A stretch of 50,696 bases of DNA from Vibrionales bacterium SWAT-3 (GTDB lineage: Bacteria > Pseudomonadota > Gammaproteobacteria > Enterobacterales > Vibrionaceae). Shown one piece after another: positions 43,242 through 50,696 of this stretch (within the stretch, counting starts at the first letter, position 1; the number at the start of each line of letters is the position of its first letter). Under the pieces are notes generated by a model. The model made no database searches and was not told the origin of the DNA. It saw only the letters and a list, made by a program, of their open reading frames with translations. Where the stretch lies: assembly GCA_000169995.1 (NCBI GenBank), contig AAZW01000035.1, forward strand, positions 1 to 50,696, read 5' to 3'. The position numbers were made by a program, and so were the translations under genes.

Positions 43242-43898
43242 TTAAATAGCGTTAAATTTAACAAGTCGCTCACTATAACCAAAGTTAGCCGGTGTGTGAT
43301 TAACTTCCACTGTAATACTACCAGACAGTTCTCCATCTGTTTTATACACTGGACATGATGCAATATCGGATAAGTATGACTCTTCTGTTGGAGCGCTGAA
43401 GTAATAAATCTTTTGTAGATTACATTCACCAACCTTCATTCCCAACGCTTCAACTTCAGAACGCTGACGGTAGTAATGTGGCCCGATATCAAGAAGATAC
43501 TCAGGACTATGTGTATAGATCTCGCTAGTGTAGCGCTCGGTAAACTCACTCTCCGCGATAAAATGCTCATTTTCCATGCTGTAAAGCACATTCAAGTGCC
43601 AGTAGATCAACTCAGACTCATCACTGGTTGATGTGCCAGGCTTAGAGTAGACACACTGGATCTGACTATGAGGAACTTCCAAGCTCTGAGTTGCTTGGAT
43701 GTTATTACGAAGAGCCTTGATTCCACAGCGGTGCATAGTGAAACCCTCACTCTTCATCGACTCGGTAACTTGGTTAATCGACTGATATTGAACGTAAACC
43801 CCTTCCGGTGATTCGCCAGTGATAACGTTAGTATTATCAGCATAAGCAAACGAACTAAGAGAAGAGATTACAGACACTAAAGCTATTGTTTTTTTCAT
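43242..43898 (-). CDS. Secreted protein of unknown function
   Basis: 218 aa from the ATG at 43898, which has AAAGGACAAA upstream; a longer frame from 43994 has no ribosome site. Signal peptide MKKTIALVSVISSLSSFAYA. The mature protein is rich in Glu/Ser/Tyr and has four cysteines (HRCGIK, IQCVYS, GECNLQ, ASCPVY) that could form two disulfides. No membrane helix or recognisable domain. Function unknown. Confidence 0.72.
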   Translation of the reverse strand: MKKTIALVSVISSLSSFAYADNTNVITGESPEGVYVQYQSINQVTESMKSEGFTMHRCGIKALRNNIQATQSLEVPHSQIQCVYSKPGTSTSDESELIYWHLNVLYSMENEHFIAESEFTERYTSEIYTHSPEYLLDIGPHYYRQRSEVEALGMKVGECNLQKIYYFSAPTEESYLSDIASCPVYKTDGELSGSITVEVNHTPANFGYSERLVKFNAI

Positions 43899-44269
43899 TG
43901 TTATTTGTCCTTTGTGATTGGCGGCAGGAAAATAACTCAGAAACCCAATGCGCAACACAATGCATACTAATATTTGTGATCTTGGTTGAAGCAATGATTA
44001 CTTTTATGAATATTAAGGTTTGGCGTCGGGTATATTTTATATTTCGAAGGTTAAATAGCTTAAATTTAATATGGATATACAATTAGTTAGTGAGAGAAAC
44101 TTAATAGAGATATTAGGATTATTATTAATAAATTTAACTTTGAACAATCAAAAAATCTAAAACTATTACTAACTCTATTTATTAACTATTCTGTTTAATT
44201 ATTAAAAATATAAGGCGAACCTAGTAGGCTCGCCTTTATTATTCATATCGTAAACTACTTTCACGACTC
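43899..44269. other. A+T-rich intergenic region
   Basis: Contains the promoter of the secreted protein gene (left) and the protease terminator (44211-44238). The middle (about 44040-44200) is very A+T-rich with no gene or palindrome visible. Confidence 0.4.
44211..44238 (-). terminator. Terminator of the protease gene
   Basis: Stem AAGGCGAGCC with GGTTCGCCTT on the minus strand (one G-T pair), TACTA loop, about 32 bp beyond the protease stop; a weak T-rich tail follows. Confidence 0.7.
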
Positions 44270-45751
44270 TTATTGAGACTCTGACAATAAGAGAGATACA
44301 CCAGAAAAACTTCGGAATGCATTGATCATGATGTAGAGATCTTCATCAGCCCTAGGCACCTCGCAAGTTTCAAAGTTGCCAGAGCGGTAAGGCCGGCAAT
44401 CGTAAGTACTTTTCGTTGGTTGCGCGCCAGAACGAATGTAGAGATCAGCATCCCCTATTCCAGACTTAATGACGACATTCACGTCCGTGGTGCGATTTGC
44501 TGCTTTGAGCACAAACAACTTCTGTTGTCCGGACGTCGCGGCGAGATCGGTAATCAAGCCTCCTAAAGTCACCTCTGGAACATCATTGTTCGGCTCACCG
44601 ACTGAGCCATCTGGAAAGGTATCACCAAAGAATGAAGACACGAGTGGCCAAATCTTACTGATTTTCACGCCTTGGTTTTCACAACCTCCAAAGTGATGCA
44701 GCGCAATCGCTTTGTTGTTGTCAGTACGCAAAACAGGTGAACCAGACGACCCGCCAATGGTGTCACAGAAATAGCCAGTGTCGGTATTGGCACCTCGCCC
44801 ACCAGTTGAAGCTACATCGATCTGACACATTCCGGAGCCATTTTGGTCACTTTCAATTGCCAGCTCTTTCGGCTTACCAGCTCCGTGTTGAGGAATATAA
44901 ATACCATCGCCAAAGGTTGGCTCCTGAGCATCTAAGCCTAGATAACCAAACGACTCAATTTTTGAAAAATTATCAACGGTGAAAAGTGTGTAATCCAAAT
45001 CATAATCGGTGCTAAGTATCTTACTCCCCATGACTTTTACCGTGGTGGCCATAGAACCGTCACAAGTACGACGCTGATAGTTAAACCATACCTCTGTATT
45101 TCTCAGTTCTGATTCTGATGCGACACAGTGGTTATTGGTGAACATATGGTTATCTGGCCCCACCCGCCAAGCGGTACATAAACTACGCCCATTAATGAGT
45201 AGCCTTGCAACGGGGGTTGTCCAAGCCACCTTATCTGGATAAGACTCTTCCCAACAGGCTACGTCCCTGCGTTCATTAACGCCACAGGTCGATAGCGTTG
45301 CCAATGCCTCTTCATCTGCACTCTTGCCCGCCATGTAGTAATCTATCTCGAACTCAGCGTATTGGCCCTGTGAGTTTGGAATAACCTCAATCAGCATGCG
45401 CTCGCTTGAAATAGACTGAGCAAACCAATCGATTTGGCTGTCACGATACTCAACAACCTCATCATTGGTGCCCGAACTTAAGCGCAATAGACTGCCTTTC
45501 GGCACAACAAGCGACTTGAAGTGAAGCTTAATGAATGATGCTCCCACATGCTCGATTTGCTGTTTGCGCACGTTGCCCGATGTCTCAATCAACGCCTGGT
45601 GTGACAATAGGTACTCAACTTCATTTGCAATAACGGGTAAGTGTGGCTGAACAGTCAGATTGGGCTGAACTAGGGGTTGTGGCTGCGCATTTACGAACGA
45701 AGAAAATAGACATGTTGTCGCTAACCCAAGGTTAGATAAGATTACTTTCAT
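44270..45751 (-). CDS. Secreted trypsin-like (V8/glutamyl-type) serine protease with PPC-like C-terminal domain
   Basis: 493 aa from the ATG at 45751; the frame extends to 45826 but only this start gives a signal peptide (MKVILSNLGLATTCLFSSFVNA). After a beta-rich prodomain (about 40-150) comes a chymotrypsin-fold domain with the catalytic triad visible: H208 (MFTNNHCV), D253 (DLDYTLF) and S336 (IGGSSGSPV). Multiple cysteine pairs suggest disulfides (C156/C166, C192/C209, C309/C329). Residues about 395-493 resemble the bacterial pre-peptidase C-terminal (PPC) domain (DLAATSGQQKLFVLKA..., GDADLYIRSGAQPT, DEDLYIMINAFRSFSGVSLL), often removed during type II secretion. Cleavage specificity unknown; a secreted virulence- or nutrient-type protease. 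Confidence 0.9.
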   Translation of the reverse strand: MKVILSNLGLATTCLFSSFVNAQPQPLVQPNLTVQPHLPVIANEVEYLLSHQALIETSGNVRKQQIEHVGASFIKLHFKSLVVPKGSLLRLSSGTNDEVVEYRDSQIDWFAQSISSERMLIEVIPNSQGQYAEFEIDYYMAGKSADEEALATLSTCGVNERRDVACWEESYPDKVAWTTPVARLLINGRSLCTAWRVGPDNHMFTNNHCVASESELRNTEVWFNYQRRTCDGSMATTVKVMGSKILSTDYDLDYTLFTVDNFSKIESFGYLGLDAQEPTFGDGIYIPQHGAGKPKELAIESDQNGSGMCQIDVASTGGRGANTDTGYFCDTIGGSSGSPVLRTDNNKAIALHHFGGCENQGVKISKIWPLVSSFFGDTFPDGSVGEPNNDVPEVTLGGLITDLAATSGQQKLFVLKAANRTTDVNVVIKSGIGDADLYIRSGAQPTKSTYDCRPYRSGNFETCEVPRADEDLYIMINAFRSFSGVSLLLSESQ

Positions 45752-46187
45752 TGGATTTCCTATATCGATTTGTAGTGTTCCCTCCACAAACATATGCGCT
45801 AACAAACAATATGACACAAAATGCATATTTAATTTTCAGTAAAGAAATCTCAACACCAGAAGTAAACTCAAATATTCAATAAGATAGACATCATAAGCAT
45901 TGATTTACACCATTCTAGCTGTACAAATTTATGTGCTAGTTAAAGAAAAAATGAAACATGAAGAAATCGCGTTGTTTGCTATTATGAAGGTATTTTCGGC
46001 AGAGCTGTACGCTTGATATTGTCACCCGTCATAAGCTTTAAAATATCGGTGAGCAACGAGTATGCAAAGTCTGCACTGAATAGCTAACCAATAACCAAAT
46101 ACAGGTAAATAAAAAGGGCTAGCAAAACTGCTAACCCTTCTCAGTTGAGAATTCATTTCGAACTCCCTATTTGTATTCAGCTTTCGA
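45752..46187. other. Intergenic region
   Basis: About 430 bp, A+T-rich. The left part must include the protease promoter. The right part contains the terminator of the small membrane protein gene (46111-46139). No gene with a ribosome site is seen. Confidence 0.4.
46111..46139 (-). terminator. Terminator of the membrane protein gene at 46188
   Basis: 11-bp stem with one G-T pair (46114-46124 with 46129-46139) and A-run on the left, giving a T-run on the minus strand. Confidence 0.8.
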
Positions 46188-46667
46188 TTATGCTGTTTTT
46201 TCATCCAAGTTTGCGTCTTGCTTGTCATCAAGAGCAAAGTAGATTTTCGACACAATCACTTCAGCAATCAGAATCGTAAATACCACTGCGAAGAACGCTA
46301 CTACACCATTCCAAGGGCCAGTAAAGCTCACCTTCTCGCCGAACAATAAGTTAATCGCTTCAAGCATTACGAATTTTGAACCCACCAAAATGATGTAAGT
46401 GGTAATCGCTCGGTAAACCTTAGGAGCAGTACCCGGCTTGCTTTTAAAGTGCTCAGCAATCTTGTGTTCCAAACCAATAGAGAGCTTCAACAATAACTGC
46501 AAAAGCAACGCCGCTATCAAAGAAATAGTGAAAGACTCAATGTTCACGAAGTCCCAGTACTCATCAAAAAAGTTAAGCACCACTAAGTCCACCAGCACAG
46601 CTAACGTGTAACCTACGAATAGACGTTGTGGTGTGTTGAACCCGTAAACTTTGTCTGATTTAGTCAT
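46188..46667 (-). CDS. Conserved-type small membrane protein
   Basis: 159 aa from the ATG at 46667 (AGAGAGACAAC ribosome site); the longer frame to 46799 is not supported. Four hydrophobic helices (about 17-36, 45-67, 85-107, 118-142) with a polar loop (EHKIAEHFKSKPGTAPKVYRA) and a charged tail. I do not know a function. Similar proteins are common in marine gammaproteobacteria. It is divergent from the amidohydrolase at 46970, sharing a promoter region of about 300 bp with no palindrome that stands out. Confidence 0.75.
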   Translation of the reverse strand: MTKSDKVYGFNTPQRLFVGYTLAVLVDLVVLNFFDEYWDFVNIESFTISLIAALLLQLLLKLSIGLEHKIAEHFKSKPGTAPKVYRAITTYIILVGSKFVMLEAINLLFGEKVSFTGPWNGVVAFFAVVFTILIAEVIVSKIYFALDDKQDANLDEKTA

Positions 46668-46969
46668 GTTGTCTCTCTTTAATTTGATAAGTAGCCTCGA
46701 TTTGAAATACATCTTAGCGTTCGAATCGGAGCAAAACTTACCATTTGATGACACCACAACCATTCCATTCGAAATTATTAGTTTTTGTCGATTGATCATT
46801 TCTCACGCCAATAATTAGCTTCCCTCTATAAAGCAATTTTCAAAAATATAGAAAAGCACCAAAAGATAAGTCTCATCATTGCTTGTCACCAAATGGCCAT
46901 TTTTCAAATGCTGCCCGCCATAAGATAACTCCATCAGCGACACACACTCATTTGAAAAAGGTGCAGACT

Positions 46970-48232
46970 ATGAAAAAGCTAATCACTAACGCGAACGTAT
47001 TTAACGGTGTTGATAACAACCTAATCGAGAACGTATCAATTCTTATTGAAGACAACTTGATTACAAAAATTGGTGAGATTGATGCAACGTTAGCGGATGA
47101 AATTATCGATGCTCAAGGTGGCACGGTAATGCCAGGTTTGATTGATGCGCACGTTCATATCACGCTATCTGCACCTTTCAATGTGATTGATACCATGACA
47201 CGTGAAGAAGTGGCAATTCGCTCAGCAAAGATTTCAGAAGAGATGTTGATGCGCGGCTTTACCACCATTCGTGATGTCGCGGGTAACACGCTTGGCCTTA
47301 AGAAAAGTATCGATAACGGCTACGCAACTGGCCCACGTATTCTGCCTTCAATGGCGGCGATTTCACAAACCAGCGGTCACTCTGATTACCGCCAGAACCA
47401 AGCGCAAGAACGTTTAGCTAACGGGCACGAAGATTCGCCAATGATGAAGCTTGGCGCAATGCGAGTGGCTGATGGCCGTTCAGAAGTTTTGAAAGCGGTA
47501 CGTGAGCAACTGTTTATGGGCGCGTCACAAATCAAGATCATGGCAGGTGGCGGTGCATCATCAACCTTAGACCCGCTAGACACATTGCAGTTTACTTCTG
47601 ACGAAATGGAGGCCGCAGTGCAAGCCGCTTCAGATTACGGTACTTATGTTGCTGCGCACATCCACACCTCAGATGCGATGCGCCGAGCTGCTGAAGCGGG
47701 TGTGATGTCTTTCGAACACGCGACCATCATGGACGACGACATTGCCGAGATCATCAAAGAGAAAGGCATCTGGGTGATTCCTTCTTACTTCACCTCTTCA
47801 TTGATTGCTGCGCGTAAGATCCCGCTGCCAAACGAAGAGACATACCGCAAAACAGAGCGTGTAGGCAAAGCCATGTTCAAGTCGGCAGAACTGGTTAAGA
47901 AATACGACATCCAAAACATCGCCTTTGGTACTGACTGTGTGGGCGAAACCAATGTGCATGCAACTCAACTGAATGAGCTTGGTGCGATTGAGCAAGTGTT
48001 CGATACCATCACGGCACTTCGTATGGCGACATCAAACTGCGGACGCTTGTTCGAGATGTCGACTTACCAACACCCTTACCAAGAAGGCAAGCTAGGTCAG
48101 ATTGTTGAAGGTGCGTATGCCGACCTATTGATTATCGACGGTAACCCACTGGAAGGCGTGGCATGTGTGGCCAATACAGAGACACAAAAGCTGATCATGA
48201 AAGACGGTAAAGTGTATAAAAACAGCCTTTAA
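46970..48232 (+). CDS. Cytosolic metal-dependent amidohydrolase (Xaa-Pro/Xaa-Arg dipeptidase-like)
   Basis: 420 aa from the ATG at 46970 (MKKLITNANVFNG); the frame is open to 46883 but the extra residues look non-coding. No signal peptide. The amidohydrolase TIM barrel carries the first metal pair (H61 and H63 in DAHVHIT), the probable carboxylated lysine in IKIMAGGG, HIHTS, FEHATIM and the final FGTDCVG Asp. The sequence type (imidazolonepropionase-related, GHSDYRQN, ASSTLDPLDTLQF) matches a group whose characterised members are prolidase- or carboxypeptidase-like dipeptidases. The exact substrate is not predictable. A terminator follows. Confidence 0.85.
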   Translation: MKKLITNANVFNGVDNNLIENVSILIEDNLITKIGEIDATLADEIIDAQGGTVMPGLIDAHVHITLSAPFNVIDTMTREEVAIRSAKISEEMLMRGFTTIRDVAGNTLGLKKSIDNGYATGPRILPSMAAISQTSGHSDYRQNQAQERLANGHEDSPMMKLGAMRVADGRSEVLKAVREQLFMGASQIKIMAGGGASSTLDPLDTLQFTSDEMEAAVQAASDYGTYVAAHIHTSDAMRRAAEAGVMSFEHATIMDDDIAEIIKEKGIWVIPSYFTSSLIAARKIPLPNEETYRKTERVGKAMFKSAELVKKYDIQNIAFGTDCVGETNVHATQLNELGAIEQVFDTITALRMATSNCGRLFEMSTYQHPYQEGKLGQIVEGAYADLLIIDGNPLEGVACVANTETQKLIMKDGKVYKNSL

Positions 48233-48258
48233 TAAAAGCCTAAAAATTAAAATAACAG

Positions 48259-48293
48259 CGGTGCTATGGCGAATTCGTCATGACACCGTTTTT
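48259..48293 (+). terminator. Terminator of the dipeptidase-like gene
   Basis: Long interrupted hairpin (CGGTG at 48259-48263 with CACCG at 48284-48288, core CGAATTCG) followed by TTTTT; 27 bp past the stop codon. Confidence 0.7.
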
Positions 48294-48467
48294 ATTTCAG
48301 CCTCTAATCTCCTTCCCTTACACACCCTTACCCCACTTCTCACAAAAGCCTAATCCACTGATTATTAAAAATTAAATCCATTCAAAACATAGCCATCCCG
48401 AAAGAAAACCATAAGCCACATTCACCCTTAACCTAGTCTATTTTTAATTAACTTAAACATGTAAACC

Positions 48468-48481
48468 TGCACAATCGTGCA
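48468..48481. promoter_or_regulatory. Short dyad at the permease promoter, candidate ArsR-family operator
   Basis: TGCAC-AATC-GTGCA lies upstream of a possible -10 (TATGAT, 48490-48495) and 48 bp before the permease start. The position overlaps the expected -35, as for a repressor. The regulator encoded downstream (49541) is the obvious candidate. Confidence 0.45.
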
Positions 48482-48528
48482 AGTGTGTATATGATCCGAC
48501 CTCTTTTCACTTGCTAGAGATTCCAATT

Positions 48529-49464
48529 GTGGATACTAAATTAGTTATTGCGTTAAATGAGTTCTTTTATGTGGCCAAAGGTCTGGTCGTTATCATCGCT
48601 ATTGTGTCGGTACTGACTGGCATCATGCGAGAGTATATCCCTCAAGATAAGCTCCAAGCGACGCTGACCAAACACGATAAATGGGGAACCTTGTTGGGCG
48701 CATTGTTCGGAATGCTGACTCCGTTTTGTAGCGCAGCCGTGGTTCCGGTGACCATGGCAATGGCGTCGATGGGCGCATCATTAGGTACTGTGATGAGCTT
48801 CATCATCTCAGCGCCACTGTGTAACTTCATCGTATTGGCGATGGTGTACGCCGCGTTCGGACTGAAGATCACCGTGGTGTACTTCTTGGTGACCTTTACC
48901 GCCGCGGTTCTTGGTGGTTACTTGATATCCAAATCACCTTGGAGAAACGAGATCAAACGCGGTGCTGAGCTAGAAGACACCAAAGGCAAAGGCTGTTCAG
49001 GTTCAAGCAATACGAAAAACACAGGCAACACTTGTGGCGCGGCACCTTCTTCAGCATCAAGAATGCGCAATGCAATGGGCGGAGCTTGGGCTTTGTTCAA
49101 ACGAATCATCCCGTATGTATTATTGGGTGCGGCGATCAGTGGGTTCTCGGCAGCTTACTTGCCAGCAGACTTAGTAGAGAAATACGTGGGTGGTGATAGC
49201 TTCCAATCTATCGTGGTCGCTTCATTAATTGGTATCCCGCTTTACCTACGTATCGAGATGGCAATTCCGCTACTTAACGTGTTAATTGCTAAAGGAATGG
49301 GCTTAGGCGCGGCATTGGCACTTATTATTGGCGGTACAGGTGCCAGTTTGCCTGAAATCGCGCTAGTATCTGCAGTTCTAAAAAGAAAAGCCGTAATCGC
49401 GTTTGTAGGAATCGTCTTAACGACAGCCATCATTGGTGGCGCTATCTTCCAATACGTTGTGTAA
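48529..49464 (+). CDS. ArsP/YraQ-family permease
   Basis: 311 aa from the GTG at 48529, which has AGAG at suitable distance; a TTG at 48511 is in frame. Eight or so membrane helices. Conserved in the family are LTPFCSAAVVPVTMAMASMGASLGTVMSF and IISAPLCNFI in the first half, and RIEMAIPLLNVLIAKGMGLGAAL with GGTGASLPEI in the second. A Cys-containing hydrophilic loop between the halves (GKGCSGSSNTKNTGNTCG, about 159-176) may bind metal or metalloid. Some relatives (ArsP) export organoarsenicals; others have unknown substrates. An ArsR-type regulator follows 76 bp downstream, supporting a metal(loid)- or sulfur-related role. Confidence 0.85.
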   Translation: MDTKLVIALNEFFYVAKGLVVIIAIVSVLTGIMREYIPQDKLQATLTKHDKWGTLLGALFGMLTPFCSAAVVPVTMAMASMGASLGTVMSFIISAPLCNFIVLAMVYAAFGLKITVVYFLVTFTAAVLGGYLISKSPWRNEIKRGAELEDTKGKGCSGSSNTKNTGNTCGAAPSSASRMRNAMGGAWALFKRIIPYVLLGAAISGFSAAYLPADLVEKYVGGDSFQSIVVASLIGIPLYLRIEMAIPLLNVLIAKGMGLGAALALIIGGTGASLPEIALVSAVLKRKAVIAFVGIVLTTAIIGGAIFQYVV

Positions 49465-49540
49465 AATCGGTTCCTCAGAACAAAATAAAACTTCGCGCCG
49501 CTCATAAAGAGTGGCGCTACTCAGTTGGAAGGGTAAAACC

Positions 49541-49933
49541 ATGATGGATGAAAAATACATTGATTCGCTAAAAGCCTTATCAGAACCAAATCGACTGCGA
49601 TTGTTCTGGTTGTTCCTGCATGTGGATGAATGCATGGCAGTGGCTGAAGCAATGGACATCATTGGTGAAACTCAATACAACGTGTCTCGTAATCTAAAAA
49701 TGCTCTACAAAGCTGGCCTACTCAACCATGAGAAGAAAGGCAAATGGGTGTTCTACACCTTAAAAGAGCAAACTGCTCCGCACTGCAAAGCCTTGGTCGA
49801 TTCAGTAAGACACTTGCCTGAAGACGATTTTAAAGAAGTGGTCAAACGCTGCTTGATTCGTTTATCAATGCGAGTTGATGGCGAATGTGTTGTCGGCCCA
49901 GACAGCGAAATATGGCACAGCAAGATTAGCTAG
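49541..49933 (+). CDS. ArsR-family transcriptional regulator
   Basis: 130 aa from the first of two adjacent ATGs (49541), preceded by GGAAGGG. A single winged helix-turn-helix covers most of the protein (DSLKALSEPNRLRLFWLFLHVDECMAVAEAMDIIGETQYNVSRNLKMLYKAGLLNHEKKGKWVFYTL). The Cys residues C25 in VDEC and C84/C108/C118 further on could be thiol ligands, but the classical ELCVCDL box is replaced by DECMAVAEAM, so the sensed ligand may differ. It is the second gene after the permease. An intervening hairpin (49495-49517) lies in its leader. Confidence 0.88.
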   Translation: MMDEKYIDSLKALSEPNRLRLFWLFLHVDECMAVAEAMDIIGETQYNVSRNLKMLYKAGLLNHEKKGKWVFYTLKEQTAPHCKALVDSVRHLPEDDFKEVVKRCLIRLSMRVDGECVVGPDSEIWHSKIS

Positions 49934-50047
49934 CTCTCGACAGAAAGAAGCTCAATAGATAGAAGCTCGATAACAAAAGAGAGAGCGAGAGACGAAACAA
50001 AGGGATGCTCAATATCAGTATCCCTGTTGAAAATGGTGGTGTGAATT

Positions 50048-50506
50048 ATGAATACCTACACTCAGCAAGAGCTTGATTCTATTCTTGAGCAACACAAACT
50101 GTGGCTAGAAAACCAAGGCGGCGAACGAGCGCAATTACGTAATGCCGACTTAAGCCACCTAGCACTTCAAAACCTAGACCTGCGTTGTGCTAACCTAATC
50201 CGAGCCAACTTTAGTGGCACCGATTTATCGGGCACAAACATGAATGAGGCTGACATTACTTACGCCAATTTCAGCCACGCGAACCTGAACAACGCAACGT
50301 TCCGCGATGCAGATTTACGAAACGCAGACATGAGCCATGCACAAATGCTCAACGTCGATCTGTATCGCGCGGATCTATTTCGTACCGATTTCAGTCACGC
50401 CAATCTCGATGATGATGCCCTCAACCGTGTCGACCCAAGCAAAACCATCATCAAACTGCGTAACCCGAACCAAGAATGTTTCGCGGCCTCGTTAGGCAAA
50501 CAATAA
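50048..50506 (+). CDS. Pentapeptide-repeat protein
   Basis: 152 aa. Residues about 30-130 form consecutive A(D/N)LXX repeats (RNADLSHLALQNLDLRCANL, RANFSGTDLSGTNMNEADI, and on to YRADLFRTDFSHANLDD), predicted to fold as a right-handed quadrilateral beta-helix. The N-terminus is a short helix (QQELDSILEQHKLWLENQGG). Some relatives (Qnr) mimic DNA and protect gyrase, but this protein is shorter than Qnr (about 218 aa) and not one by length. Function unknown. Encoded 114 bp after the ArsR gene. Confidence 0.88.
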   Translation: MNTYTQQELDSILEQHKLWLENQGGERAQLRNADLSHLALQNLDLRCANLIRANFSGTDLSGTNMNEADITYANFSHANLNNATFRDADLRNADMSHAQMLNVDLYRADLFRTDFSHANLDDDALNRVDPSKTIIKLRNPNQECFAASLGKQ

Positions 50507-50526
50507 ACCAGCTAACTCCGTTCTAT

Positions 50527-50554
50527 AGCTAAAGAGCCTCCCGGTTCTTTAGCT
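50527..50554. terminator. Hairpin between convergent genes
   Basis: 12-bp stem with one G-T pair (50527-50538 with 50543-50554), 4-nt loop; no long T-run. It lies between the pentapeptide gene and the end of a minus-strand gene, so it may terminate either. Confidence 0.55.
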
Positions 50555-50556
50555 TG

Positions 50557-50696
50557 CTACTCCTCGTAAACTTCCGTTCCTGATAAATCTCGAATCCAAG
50601 CAAAGTGTAGTTCGACGTCACTCTTACTTAAGAAAAACCTGCCGAACCTCGATCCTAAAAAACGATCTTTAAAGATCTTGCGACCCTCATGGTTGT
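50557..50696 (-). CDS. 3' end of an unknown gene, truncated by the window edge
   Basis: On the minus strand a frame open from the window edge ends at a TAG (50557-50559). The 45 visible residues (...NHEGRKIFKDRFLGSRFGRF..., ...ELHFAWIRDLSGTEVYEE at the C-terminus) look like genuine coding sequence and sit just after a hairpin, as expected for a gene end. Too short to name a family. Confidence 0.6.
   Translation of the reverse strand, partial: NHEGRKIFKDRFLGSRFGRFFLSKSDVELHFAWIRDLSGTEVYEE

Noticed and set aside
50048..50506. Qnr-type quinolone-resistance protein
   Set aside because: The protein has pentapeptide repeats but is about 65 residues shorter than Qnr and lacks its two-part layout.
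1..50696. CRISPR array or cas genes accompanying the CARF nuclease
   Set aside because: No regularly spaced repeats and no Cas-like proteins were seen on either strand.

Overview
The window looks like a stretch of chromosome from a marine Vibrio, probably close to the V. splendidus group. This rests on remembered protein families rather than a search: a near-perfect match in recall to the V. cholerae VC1899 DUF1887 protein, udp beside zntA, a Vibrio-type ISL3 transposase, and moderate G+C with many small Vibrio-type membrane proteins. I cannot tell which chromosome it is. No rRNA, tRNA, prophage or CRISPR array is visible.

Layout. 1-1815 is the 3' part of a chemotaxis receptor gene broken by an in-frame amber codon. 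2013-3179 is a stand-alone CARF-nuclease (Card1/Can2/VC1899 type). 3367-8941 (minus) holds udp with a CRP box, a zinc/cadmium P-type ATPase behind a textbook MerR-type promoter, a MATE pump and a CBS-domain protein. 9.2-11.7 kb has two small unknown genes, a TrpD2/YbiB-like protein and a TetR regulator. 11.9-14.9 kb has a small Cys-rich secreted protein, a DsbA, PpiB and an Omp85-like barrel. 15.0-16.7 kb is a divergent cytochrome c' / cytochrome b561-MarR unit around a very large perfect inverted repeat. 16.8-20.4 kb has a DMT transporter, the electrophile-detoxifying pair gloA-nemA, and a LysR regulator.

20.4-21.2 kb is a long gap. A membrane protein/HlyD pair follows (21.2-22.7 kb), then the complete cyoABCDE cytochrome bo3 quinol oxidase operon (22.8-27.5 kb, minus). 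28.2-34.5 kb is a damaged RND efflux locus: the pump gene is intact, but its membrane fusion gene carries an IS of the ISAs1 family (ends and 10-bp target duplication resolved here), four inferred one-base losses and an amber codon. The divergent TetR gene and its palindromic operator remain.

34.5-38.9 kb holds a LysR/YdhR-like pair, a second cytochrome b561, the lipocalin Blc and an AraC regulator with a 56-aa neighbour. 39.1-43.0 kb has a secreted YtcJ-like amidohydrolase, an ISL3 element with 22-bp perfect ends, and an outer-membrane barrel whose upstream region the IS has split. 43.2-50.7 kb has a secreted unknown protein, a secreted trypsin-like protease with a PPC-like tail, a small membrane protein, a cytosolic amidohydrolase/dipeptidase, a permease-ArsR pair, a pentapeptide-repeat protein and the 3' end of an unknown minus-strand gene.

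Themes: redox and respiration (cyo, two b561, c', DsbA), efflux and detoxification (ZntA, MATE, RND, NemA/GloA, permease-ArsR), and recent gene decay by nonsense mutation and IS insertion. The clearest items for follow-up are the solitary CARF nuclease, the 22-bp inverted repeat at the c'/b561 promoter, and the layered inactivation of the RND adaptor.
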